Assembly: GCF_024305035.1 (NCBI RefSeq)
Contig: NZ_JAMWZB010000024.1
Span: 20,131 to 84,130, forward strand
Origin: Algoriphagus sp.
GTDB lineage: Bacteria > Bacteroidota > Bacteroidia > Cytophagales > Cyclobacteriaceae
Direction of reading: 5' to 3'
Length of the DNA: 64,000 bases
Shown: piece by piece, positions 1 through 9,006 of the stretch
Position numbering within the stretch: position 1 is the first letter of the stretch
Layout: the number at the start of each line of letters is the position of its first letter
Position numbers and translations under genes: made by a program
Notes under the pieces: generated by a model
What the model was told of the DNA's origin: nothing
The model's database searches: none
The model's input: the letters and a program-made list of their open reading frames with translations, nothing else

Positions 1-25
1 TGACTAACACATAATCTTTCTGTCC

Positions 26-520
26 ATGAGCAATTTACTTACAATCAAATCTGGAAGCTTAACAGAGTCCAGAAGAAAATTTCTTGAAAAAACCGGTACC
101 TCCTTAATCTTGGCTACTTTTGGAGCTGCTTTTTTCACTTCCTGTTCCTCAACCGATGATGCAGACCCTGCCAGCCCCACTCCTTCGGGCAATTCAAGTT
201 CAGGAATCACCATTTCAGGTAATACAATCTCGATCGACCTGTCCGTTCAAACCGAATTAACCTCTCCCGGAAATTGGCTGCTAATCGAAAATGCCAAAAC
301 ATTGGTAGCAAATGTGAATGGATCATTTGTAGCCTTGACTTCGGTATGTACCCACTCAGGATGTGACCGAAACTGGACTTTTGGAAACAGCCGATTTACC
401 TGTACCTGTCATGGATCTGTATTTGACCCAAGTGGACAAGTATTGCAAGGTCCGGCAACAACTCCTTTGACTCCATATACCACTCAGGTATCCGGAACGA
501 AATTAGTGGTAACCCGATGA
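26..520 (+). CDS. Rieske [2Fe-2S] domain protein with twin-arginine/lipoprotein-like N-terminus
   Basis: N-term SRRKFLEKTG..TSC; Rieske motifs CTHSGC and CTCHGS. Confidence 0.88.
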   Translation: MSNLLTIKSGSLTESRRKFLEKTGTSLILATFGAAFFTSCSSTDDADPASPTPSGNSSSGITISGNTISIDLSVQTELTSPGNWLLIENAKTLVANVNGSFVALTSVCTHSGCDRNWTFGNSRFTCTCHGSVFDPSGQVLQGPATTPLTPYTTQVSGTKLVVTR

Positions 521-1059
521 GAAAGCTCCTAATTTTAGGCCTCATTTTCATCAGCTTCCAGACATTTAGTCAGGAGTTTTTGACCAAAGAGGGGGAAGTC
601 GTTTTCTTATCCAAGGCACCCTTAAATGAATTTGAAGGGACATCAAGTTCCCTAAATGGTCTGCTAAATCTAAACACCAATCTGATTGATTTTTTTGTGG
701 ATTTGAATACCATCAAAACGGGGATTGGATTAAGGGATAGTCACATGCGGGAAAATTACTTGGAAACAGATCAATTCCCCTTTGCGGAATTTACCGGAAA
801 AATGTCCCAAATACCAGTCTTAGAACAGGGCGTTAAAACCCCTGTGATAGCTCAGGGAAAATTCAAAATTCACGGAGTTGAGCGGGAAATTGAGGTAGTT
901 GGATTTTTAACACTGCTCCAAAATGGAAAAGTAGAACTAAAGGCAAGCTTTGAGATTCTACTTTCTGATTATCAAATCCCCATACCGAAGCTAGTTTTCT
1001 ACGAATTGGCAGAATCTCAAAAAGTGACAGTAAATGCACTATTAAGCCCGAAAAAATGA
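517..1059 (+). CDS. YceI-like family protein
   Basis: Signal peptide; YceI-like pattern (GIGLRDSHMRENYLETDQFPFAEF, GKFKIHGVEREIEV); ATGA overlap with the Rieske gene. Confidence 0.82.
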   Translation: MRKLLILGLIFISFQTFSQEFLTKEGEVVFLSKAPLNEFEGTSSSLNGLLNLNTNLIDFFVDLNTIKTGIGLRDSHMRENYLETDQFPFAEFTGKMSQIPVLEQGVKTPVIAQGKFKIHGVEREIEVVGFLTLLQNGKVELKASFEILLSDYQIPIPKLVFYELAESQKVTVNALLSPKK

Positions 1060-1928
1060 AAAAGATAACCTTATCGATCCTCGCACTTTTAGCTGTTGTG
1101 ATGCACAGTGAAGCACAATTGGAGCGTAAGCTCGAAAATGAAAACCAACCAGTAGATTTGATTTTTCATGCTCCCAGACATATCAATTTGCTGACCGTAG
1201 AACCATTGGAAAAGAAAACCATGCACTTTGCCATCATGCATACCTTCGGTACCCTGGATGGGGGAATTGAGAATCTGTTTGGATTAGACAACGGAGCCAA
1301 TATTCAGTTTAGTTTCGAATTCGGACTCAGCGATAAACTTTCCCTTGGAGCTTCCAGGTCCAGCCGGGATAAGTTTTACAATGTTTATGGTAGATACTTA
1401 TTTTTGGAGCAGACCCAGAATAACGCCGTTCCTTTTTCCTTAAGTCTTGCTGGGGGAGCTGGAGTTGTAAGTAACCCCTATTCTTTTCTTCCTCAAAATG
1501 ATCGACCTCAATTCTCTGACCGAGTGGCTTATTTTGGACAAATGATGGTTGCAAGAAAATTTTCCAATAAAATCAGTTTACAACTGAGCCCAATGCTGTC
1601 CTATTTTATAAATCCTTTGGAAATTTATCAAATAGAAGGATCCCAAAATCTTTATTTGAGTCTTGGCTTCAGTGGAAAGTACAAGATCACAGATCGCTCT
1701 TCCCTTACTTTACAATACATTCCTAATCTCAATTCCGATCTGAGAAGTAATTTTGGAATCGGGTGGGATGTTGAGGCGGGAGGCCATGTTTTTCAGATGT
1801 ATTTTGTTACCTCACAGGCACTCAATGAGCAATATTTACTCGCTGGAGGCAATGGAGTTCCGGGTGAGGAATTCAGATTAGGCTTTAATGTCAACCGAAT
1901 TTTTGCCCTTGGCCAAAGGAAGAAATAA
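1056..1928 (+). CDS. DUF5777-like predicted outer-membrane beta-barrel protein
   Basis: Signal peptide, beta-barrel-like sequence, ATGA overlap with the YceI gene. Confidence 0.7.
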   Translation: MKKITLSILALLAVVMHSEAQLERKLENENQPVDLIFHAPRHINLLTVEPLEKKTMHFAIMHTFGTLDGGIENLFGLDNGANIQFSFEFGLSDKLSLGASRSSRDKFYNVYGRYLFLEQTQNNAVPFSLSLAGGAGVVSNPYSFLPQNDRPQFSDRVAYFGQMMVARKFSNKISLQLSPMLSYFINPLEIYQIEGSQNLYLSLGFSGKYKITDRSSLTLQYIPNLNSDLRSNFGIGWDVEAGGHVFQMYFVTSQALNEQYLLAGGNGVPGEEFRLGFNVNRIFALGQRKK

Positions 1929-2129
1929 GTTTTAAGATCAAGGGGGTGTTTTCTTCCCTAACCTAACAGAACACGCCTATCCCTTTCATCCCACTTCTGA
2001 AAGGCATAGTAATCTTCAAAATTAGTTTACTGGGAGAAGTGAGAATATATCTTTCACACTCAAGTTCCTTTTTGACAAGATGATCGCAGGATTTCAAATC
2101 AAACTATCCTCCTATCTTTTGAAACTATC

Positions 2130-2145
2130 AAAGGCTATAGCCTTT
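2130..2145. repeat. 16-bp perfect palindrome AAAGGCTATAGCCTTT in an intergenic region
   Basis: Direct reading. Confidence 0.6.
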
Positions 2146-2264
2146 AATTTACCGTAAAGGTCTAACCAACCGTCCCACAGAATAGTGTAAACCTTTTAAA
2201 TGAATAGCTAATTTATACTGAATGAATGCTATAGGCTGGGTATAAGCCGTTGAGGACCTATGGT

Positions 2265-2283
2265 AAAAGCTTGAAGCTTTTTT
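2265..2283 (+). terminator. Possible intrinsic terminator hairpin
   Basis: AAAAGCT-TGA-AGCTTTTTT stem-loop with T tail. Confidence 0.35.
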
Positions 2284-2431
2284 GATGCAAAAACGCAAGT
2301 GGCTTAAGCGATCAGGAGACACTATATAATTTTTTGGCACTATTTTTTTCCTTACCGTTCAGGAAGGGAAAAATTGAGGATTTATTATTTTTTGCAATTA
2401 GTTTGATCTGTTTTTGCTTAGTTTGTATCCG

Positions 2432-2749
2432 ATGAAGGTATTCGCATTCATTCTGGCCTCCCTAACTCTTTTTTTTGCTACCCAGACTTGCTGTTTGGAT
2501 AGCGAAGATCACTGTGAGGAAAGGGATCTAAGTTCCCAGGACTGTTCTGATGGAACCGGGGAGATGACTCCCTGCCTTCCCTTCTTCAGTTGCGGGGCTT
2601 GTTTGGGATTTATCCCATTCGAATTTGAGAGCTATCCCACTTTTTTCCAAGAAACTATAGCTCAACCTTGGTTACCGACCATCCCTGGATTTCTGACCGA
2701 TTTTTCACCTTCAGGACCGATTAAGCCTCCCTCAGCTGGGGTTTGGTAA
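2432..2749 (+). CDS. Small Cys-rich secreted protein (DUF6660-like) upstream of a TonB receptor
   Basis: Signal peptide MKVFAFILASLTLFFA; CC, C, C..C..C..C pattern; 32 bp upstream of the TonB receptor gene; ATG chosen at 2432 rather than 2414. Confidence 0.6.
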   Translation: MKVFAFILASLTLFFATQTCCLDSEDHCEERDLSSQDCSDGTGEMTPCLPFFSCGACLGFIPFEFESYPTFFQETIAQPWLPTIPGFLTDFSPSGPIKPPSAGVW

Positions 2750-2781
2750 AGTAATTTTTCTAACCCTAAAAATCTGAAAAC

Positions 2782-4950
2782 ATGACACGAATAATCCTGG
2801 CCATTCTGGCCTTGGGAATTAGCAACTTATGCTTTTCTCAAAATACTTACCAAGCTCGGATTCTAGATGAGGAATCTGGCGAACCTTTACTTGGAGCAAC
2901 ACTTTACTTTCCTGAATTGCAACTTGGGGGAAGTGCTAATGAAAACGGGATGGTAACAGTCAAAAATATCCCAGATGGAACCTTTAAGCTACAGATTCAA
3001 TACGTAGGCTATGAGATGCTGCAACTTAAGGTAACTTTTCCCTTAGGAAAATCTGAGTTGACAGTTTTCAACTTAAAGCATGAGCACGGAGAACTGGAAC
3101 TATTAACCGTGCAATCAAATCGAAGTAGTCGAGTAATCGAGGATGTCCCAACCCGGGTAGAAATCATTGCCGGTGAAGAATTGGCTGAAAAAGGAAACAT
3201 GAAACCCGGAGATATCCGCATGCTGCTGAATGAAAGTACGGGTATTCAAACGCAACAAACCTCGGCAACCAGTTACAATTCAAGTATTCGAATTCAGGGA
3301 TTAGATGGGAAATATACGCAGCTACTCCGAGATGGACTTCCCCTGTATTCCGGTTATTCTTCCGGCTTAAGTTTAATGCAGATTGCTCCCTTGGACTTGG
3401 CTCAAGTGGAAGTGATCAAAGGTTCCTCCTCCACTCTTTATGGAGGAGGAGCCATCGCCGGTCTAGTCAACTTAATCACCAAAAGACCTCAGGAGAAACC
3501 TGAACTTTCATTCTTGATCAACGGTACCTCTGCCTTGGGATTGGATGCAAGCACTTTTTATTCAGTTAAAGGGGAAAAATTGGGAACCACAGTTTTTGCC
3601 TCTTACAATAAAGGAACAGCGTATGATCCTGCAGGAATTGGTTTAACGGCTATTCCTGAATTTGATCGATTTACCTTGAATCCAAAACTCTTGGTGGATG
3701 TGGGTGAAAGAAGCGATTTAGTAGCTGGAGTGAATTTCATTCAGGAAGAGCGACTCGGTGGGAATCTTGATTTCATTGAAGGGAACCCCGTGAATGATCC
3801 TTACTTTGAGGCCAATAAAACCCATCGTATTTCTACCGAACTCACTTTCCAAACCCAGTGGAAAAAGGGGAATTCCCTAACCTTTAAAAACAGCCTCAAC
3901 TTCTTCGATCGAAAGATTGAGATTCCAAACTACCGATTTGGAGGAAAACAGTTTTCTTCTTTTAGTGAGCTCAATTGGTCCTCAACCGGAACAAAATCCT
4001 CTTGGGTCACCGGATTGAATCTATGGACAGATCAGTTTGAGCAAAGGCAGGGAGACCTTTCCTCTCCTTTGGATTATTCCTTGACTACCTTGGGAGTATT
4101 TGTGCAAAACATATGGAATGCCAGCCCAAAGTGGACCTTGGAAAGCGGATTTCGTTTGGATCATTTGAATTCAGAAGGCTTATTCCCTCTGCCAAAGATC
4201 TCAGCCATGTATCAACCCAATCAAGCGTTGACCCTAAGAATTGGAGGAGGATTGGGTTATAAGTCCCCTACTGTTTTTACAGAAGAGACGGAGCGAATCC
4301 AATTTCAGAACCTCATTCCCATTGACGATGCATCCCTTGTTTCTGAAAAATCAGCAGGAGCCAATTTGGATATCAATTACCGCATCGCTTTGGGAGAAGA
4401 ACTTTCGCTGGTAGCCAACACCCTTCTTTTTTTCACTCGAATTGAAAACCCTTTGATTCTGGAGAAGAATAATGAGCAATTTGAGTTTGTCCAACCCGGA
4501 GGAAAGTTTGAAACCCGGGGAATGGAAGTAAATCTGAAGTGGAATTACAGAGACTTCAAACTATTTACAGGATACACCTTTGCCGATGTCATTCAAGAAT
4601 TCAACGGAGAAATCAATCCCTATCCCCTCGTGGCTAGACATCGGCTAAATAATGTCCTGATGTTTGAAAAGCATGAGAATTTCTGGATCGGTTTGGAAGC
4701 GTATTATTTTTCACCTCAAGTGCTGAATGACGGGCAAAAGGGACAATCCTACTGGATTTTAGGCCTGATGACAGAAAAAACACTGGGCGAAAATTTTTCT
4801 GTTTTTGCCAACTTCGAGAATTTCTTGGACACACGGCAAACCCGATTTGACACCATCTATACCGGAGATTTAAGCCATCCGGAATTTCGGGATATTTATG
4901 CACCGGTTGACGGATTTGTGATCAATGGAGGCGTCAAATTGAAATTCTAG
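2782..4950 (+). CDS. TonB-dependent receptor with N-terminal carboxypeptidase-regulatory-like domain
   Basis: ARILDEESGEPLLGATLYFPE.., plug (DIRMLLNESTGIQTQ..GLDGKYTQLLRDGLPLYSG), C-terminal beta-barrel ending in KF. Confidence 0.93.
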   Translation: MTRIILAILALGISNLCFSQNTYQARILDEESGEPLLGATLYFPELQLGGSANENGMVTVKNIPDGTFKLQIQYVGYEMLQLKVTFPLGKSELTVFNLKHEHGELELLTVQSNRSSRVIEDVPTRVEIIAGEELAEKGNMKPGDIRMLLNESTGIQTQQTSATSYNSSIRIQGLDGKYTQLLRDGLPLYSGYSSGLSLMQIAPLDLAQVEVIKGSSSTLYGGGAIAGLVNLITKRPQEKPELSFLINGTSALGLDASTFYSVKGEKLGTTVFASYNKGTAYDPAGIGLTAIPEFDRFTLNPKLLVDVGERSDLVAGVNFIQEERLGGNLDFIEGNPVNDPYFEANKTHRISTELTFQTQWKKGNSLTFKNSLNFFDRKIEIPNYRFGGKQFSSFSELNWSSTGTKSSWVTGLNLWTDQFEQRQGDLSSPLDYSLTTLGVFVQNIWNASPKWTLESGFRLDHLNSEGLFPLPKISAMYQPNQALTLRIGGGLGYKSPTVFTEETERIQFQNLIPIDDASLVSEKSAGANLDINYRIALGEELSLVANTLLFFTRIENPLILEKNNEQFEFVQPGGKFETRGMEVNLKWNYRDFKLFTGYTFADVIQEFNGEINPYPLVARHRLNNVLMFEKHENFWIGLEAYYFSPQVLNDGQKGQSYWILGLMTEKTLGENFSVFANFENFLDTRQTRFDTIYTGDLSHPEFRDIYAPVDGFVINGGVKLKF

Positions 4951-5001
4951 CCAGTTACAAATAGAAAATTAGCTCACTGTCCTGAAAACCACTTTTATAA
5001 G

Positions 5002-5048
5002 GAAAAGCCCCTCCGAATCTGATTAGCACATGTTCTGAGGGGCTTTTC
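5002..5048 (+). terminator. Intrinsic terminator after the TonB receptor
   Basis: GAAAAGCCCCTC ... GAGGGGCTTTTC perfect 12-bp arms. Confidence 0.75.
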
Positions 5049-5159
5049 TCCACAGCAAAACTGAGATTTTTGTCAATGAAAGAAACTTAAAAATTATTAA
5101 CCGGAAGTAAATTTTTCCTGGAAATTCTATCTTTAGATTTCCAATTTTTAAACACTATC

Positions 5160-6386
5160 ATGAAATTTTCTCCAAAAGTCAAGGCTTTGCTCCTTTTTTC
5201 TACAGGAATCTACATCCTGCTTTATGCCTTTCCTTTTCCCTTAAATCACATTCCCTTCACCTATGAGTTATTCTCAAACTATGCAATGGCCTTACAGGAA
5301 ACGTATATTCTTTTTTTTGGTCAGGCTATTTTGGGAATGGAAAGTTTTGAGAAAATCCAACTGACGGGAAGCGGGGACACCACCTTTGACTACGTGCGCA
5401 TCCCTTCTCTGCTAGCCCTTTCCTTTTTCGTGGGCCTTGTTCTAAGTTTATTAAAATACACCCAATCTAAAGGAAGCGGATTTTATGCCTGGATGCTGGT
5501 CTATTCCCGGTATTTTGTGGGGTTAACCTTACTGTCTTATGGTGTGGCCAAATTTTTGGAAGGCCAGTTTCCCGGCCCTTCATTTTACAGCATGGAAACA
5601 AAAGTAGGCGACATCTCTCCGATGGGTTTGGCTTGGCGATTTTTTGGGTATTCAGACACTTACAAAATTTTTATGGGGCTTTCTGAAATTGCAGCCGGTC
5701 TGCTTCTTCTTTTTCGAAGAACCTCCATTCTTGGGGCCTTAGTATCCACGGCCGTCTGTCTCAACATCGTTCTGGTTAACTTTTCTTTTGATGTTCCGGT
5801 TAAACTATTTTCTTCCCATCTCTTGTTCTTTTCGGTTTTGATCTTTCTCCCTAAAGTCAAACCTATCTTCGATTTCTTCATTCTTCATCGGGAGAGTTCC
5901 TTGGGAAAAATCAAACCTCATTTTACCCAAAAGAAAGCAAAGATCATCAGATTGGTTGTGGTGATTTATTTGGCAGTCCTCATCCCAATCTCCATGGTGA
6001 ACTCCCATTTTCAAAGCCAAAAATTTAGAACCATGAAAAATGAATGGGAAGGACTTTACACCTTCTCTGAGATTGACCCGGATCGACCTTGGAATAAACT
6101 GATCTTGGAAAAAAATCTACTGGTATTACAATCCGAAAATGGTCCTAGGGAATTCTTGAATATCCAGGAAATCAAAGCCGGCGGAATCGTAATGATCAAA
6201 AACCTAAAGGATGATCAAAAACCCCATGAGCTTAAAATTGAAAAATCAGAAGGGGACCAATACGAAATTCAACTTCGAATTGACGATAAAAAATTGACAG
6301 GCATAGGGACAAGAAAGATTAAATCAAGCTACGAATTGGTGAAGCGCGGATTTCACTGGATCAATGAATACCCATACAACCGGTAG
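5160..6386 (+). CDS. Multi-pass membrane protein (DoxX-like)
   Basis: Multiple hydrophobic segments, soluble C-terminal region; promoter-like TATCTTTA upstream. Confidence 0.65.
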   Translation: MKFSPKVKALLLFSTGIYILLYAFPFPLNHIPFTYELFSNYAMALQETYILFFGQAILGMESFEKIQLTGSGDTTFDYVRIPSLLALSFFVGLVLSLLKYTQSKGSGFYAWMLVYSRYFVGLTLLSYGVAKFLEGQFPGPSFYSMETKVGDISPMGLAWRFFGYSDTYKIFMGLSEIAAGLLLLFRRTSILGALVSTAVCLNIVLVNFSFDVPVKLFSSHLLFFSVLIFLPKVKPIFDFFILHRESSLGKIKPHFTQKKAKIIRLVVVIYLAVLIPISMVNSHFQSQKFRTMKNEWEGLYTFSEIDPDRPWNKLILEKNLLVLQSENGPREFLNIQEIKAGGIVMIKNLKDDQKPHELKIEKSEGDQYEIQLRIDDKKLTGIGTRKIKSSYELVKRGFHWINEYPYNR

Positions 6387-6532
6387 GAATGTATTTTAGG
6401 ACCATTCTAGGAACTATACATTTATTGAGTTATTCGTTTATGCCCATTTTTTAGAGAAAGGAATACTTCTATTTTTGATTGCTAGACTTCTGGTTAGAAA
6501 TTTAATATCACTTTCCATTTGTCCAGTGAAGT

Positions 6533-6976
6533 TTATTTTCTTCTTTTTTCCAAAAGGAGTCTAAGCCGTTCAATCTGAATCCTGTGATACCTTTGCAATA
6601 TGATCGGGTACAGGTTTCCGATCACATTGATAAGAGTGGAAACTAAGAAAACAAGGATATACCCTTTCATGAGAAGATAGAAAGCTAGGATTTCAATGGT
6701 AATAAAAGCCGCCAAGTGACCAAATTCGGATTGCCTTGTTTGGGTATCAAAGTTATCAATACCACCTTTGTTACCGTTAAAATACTTTTTTCGATTCTTT
6801 TCTTTTCCCCAAAAAAACTTGAGTAGGAATATTTTGAAATACTCCACACCCAAAATCTGATAAATGAATGCCAGGTTTCCTGAATTCTTGATCCTATAAT
6901 AGGAGTTAGGTAAGATTCGGTTAGTCAAAAAGGCAAAACCTAGCAAAGCAAAAACCCCTGTTACAAATAAATTCAA
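6533..6976 (-). CDS. Hypothetical membrane protein
   Basis: Intact ORF with hydrophobic helices. Confidence 0.55.
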   Translation of the reverse strand: MNLFVTGVFALLGFAFLTNRILPNSYYRIKNSGNLAFIYQILGVEYFKIFLLKFFWGKEKNRKKYFNGNKGGIDNFDTQTRQSEFGHLAAFITIEILAFYLLMKGYILVFLVSTLINVIGNLYPIILQRYHRIQIERLRLLLEKRRK

Positions 6977-7209
6977 GGCAAAGGAAAAAGTGAGTACGCC
7001 GAGTCAACTGAACTGAACTGGGTTGGTCAAATCCAAAAACCTGAGCAATTCCAGTGAACGGTAAGCTAGGAAAATAGAAGCGAAGGATAACAGAATCTTT
7101 TTTACCATAATTTTGATTAAGGCTATAAACCTTCAGTTTAAGAAAAAATCAATAACCACATAAAACTTGGGATAGTTCATTAAACTGTGTCTAGGTTTAA
7201 ATCTTTATA

Positions 7210-7257
7210 TCCACCTCACATCTTAGTTGGCTTAAGCCAACTAAGATGTGAGGTGGA
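7210..7257. repeat. 48-bp perfect palindrome inside the IS element, 4 bp downstream of the transposase stop
   Basis: tccacctcacatcttagttggcttaagccaactaagatgtgaggtgga equals its own reverse complement. Confidence 0.95.
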
Positions 7258-7261
7258 AAGA

Positions 7262-8500
7262 CTAATTTTTTTGTGGCACCCGCTCTGGGTACAGTTCCAT
7301 AATTTCCCGCTGGATGGCAGTCCAACCATGCGCCTTTTTCTTCCATGACTTTTCATTCCTGTTGATCGAAAGAAAGAGCTGTTTGGTCAGTGCTGTCTCC
7401 GATACCCAAGCAGCCTTGCTTTTGATCAGTTTACGCATAATCCGATGAAGAGCTTCCACCGGATTGGTCGTGTAGATCATTTTGCGCATCGCTACGGGGA
7501 AGTGCAAAAAAGCCATCAGTTCATCCCAGTTTTCTCGCCACTGTTTGACAATATACTTGTATTTACTACCCCATTGGATATCAAAGGCTTCTAGGGCTGT
7601 CCTTGCCTGCTCTTCTGTTGTCGCGGTGTAGATCTGGCGTAAGGCTTTGATCACTTCTTTTTTGTCGGTCTCATCCACATATTTCAGTGAGTTCCGCATT
7701 TGATGGACGATACACTTTTGACTAACCGAGTCAGGAAAAGCCTCCTGAATCTGTTCGGAAAAACCCTGAAGATCATCCGTACAGATCACCAAAATATCCG
7801 CTACTCCTCGGGATTTCAGCTCTTCCATCACCATGCCCCACTTCCTGGCACCTTCTCCGCCAGAGTTGATGTAGAGCCCCAACACATCCCTGTTGCCTTC
7901 CCAGTCCACCGCATAGACCGTATAGCAGGCACTGCTGGTGTATTTGCCCTCCTGTCGTACGTTGAAGTGTATCGCATCCAGATAGACCACCGGATAAAAG
8001 CTTTGTAGGCTCCTGGTACGCCAGCTCTGAATCTCAGGCAACACCTTATCGGTAATCTCAGAAATACGCCCCGCAGAGAGGCTCACCCCATAAATATCCT
8101 CCAACAGCCGTCTCACATCTTCCACTGAGTTGCCTTGGGCATACAAAGCCAGGATCTGATCATCCAAACCACTGCTGAGTTCCCGTTCACGTTTGCCGAT
8201 CAAGGCGGGATTAAAGTCGCCAGTGCGGTCTCGGGGAGTCGAAATATCTAAGGGACCAGCTTCGCTTACCACCCGCTTGGGAGTCCTCCCATTACGCTTG
8301 TTTACCTTGCCCGATTCACGCTCTTGGGAAAGAAAACTATCGATCTCGCCATCTAGCATCGTGTTCACCATTTGCTGCAAAAGCTCACTGAATGAACTCT
8401 CTTTTCCCAGCAATCCTTTCTTACTGTAAAGCCGCTCTTTAAGACGTTCGTTCATCTTTGGATCTTTCAATAAATCCTCAATGGTCTGTTTTTTCTTCAT
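7262..8500 (-). CDS. IS256-family (Mutator-type) transposase
   Basis: LDAIHFNVR, GVADILVICTDDLQGF, CIVHQMRNSLKYV, MIYTTNPVEALHR motifs; start at MKKKQTIEDLL. Confidence 0.95.
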   Translation of the reverse strand: MKKKQTIEDLLKDPKMNERLKERLYSKKGLLGKESSFSELLQQMVNTMLDGEIDSFLSQERESGKVNKRNGRTPKRVVSEAGPLDISTPRDRTGDFNPALIGKRERELSSGLDDQILALYAQGNSVEDVRRLLEDIYGVSLSAGRISEITDKVLPEIQSWRTRSLQSFYPVVYLDAIHFNVRQEGKYTSSACYTVYAVDWEGNRDVLGLYINSGGEGARKWGMVMEELKSRGVADILVICTDDLQGFSEQIQEAFPDSVSQKCIVHQMRNSLKYVDETDKKEVIKALRQIYTATTEEQARTALEAFDIQWGSKYKYIVKQWRENWDELMAFLHFPVAMRKMIYTTNPVEALHRIMRKLIKSKAAWVSETALTKQLFLSINRNEKSWKKKAHGWTAIQREIMELYPERVPQKN

Positions 8501-9006
8501 TAGTTGTAAAGTTAGCAGACACACTTAATTGAACAGTCTCTTCAACTTATCCATAAGTTATTTACTATGGAAACTAGAAATCCATACTATTAGACTCTTA
8601 GTGGATTTTAAAGTAACAATATCTCATGATACATTCAAGGATAAGCCTAAAAACAAATCTAATCGGTTCAATTTCAAGCGCTTTTTTAGCTAAGCACTTT
8701 GGCCTACAAATTTTCACTCTTATCCGGCTCCAAAAAAAATAAACCCTTAAACAATTCCCATCCTCTTTTCCCCTTTCTTGAAAAATCCCTGAATTCTGGG
8801 ATTGATTATTTTTTGCTCGTTTTTGAAATTTATCAACGCAAATCAACAAATAGTTTTTGAAATTTTCCGTTCGGCAAAGCTCTCCAACAGAGACCTAAAA
8901 TACCATCCTATAGGCATTTTACAGGGATTTTGGTACAGCTCAAACGCCTATTAGTTAATTCTATCAAATCAACAAATTATACTTTTAACCCTTAAATTCT
9001 TCTCCT

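Larger units (their letters stand above)
7169..8540 (-). mobile_element. IS256-family insertion sequence
   Basis: Transposase plus imperfect terminal inverted repeats: 7169-7192 gggatagttcattaaactgtgtct versus reverse complement of 8517-8540 gagactgttcaattaagtgtgtct (18/24). No clear target-site duplication. Confidence 0.75.

Noticed and set aside
4-213. Minus-strand ORF opposite the Rieske gene
   Set aside because: Antisense to a confidently identified gene; no recognisable domain.
7700-8429. Plus-strand ORFs within the IS256 transposase
   Set aside because: Overprinted on a clear transposase; no independent support.
8598-8849. 83-aa minus-strand ORF between the IS element and the lectin-protease gene
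   Set aside because: No domain, AT-rich intergenic composition, no coding evidence.
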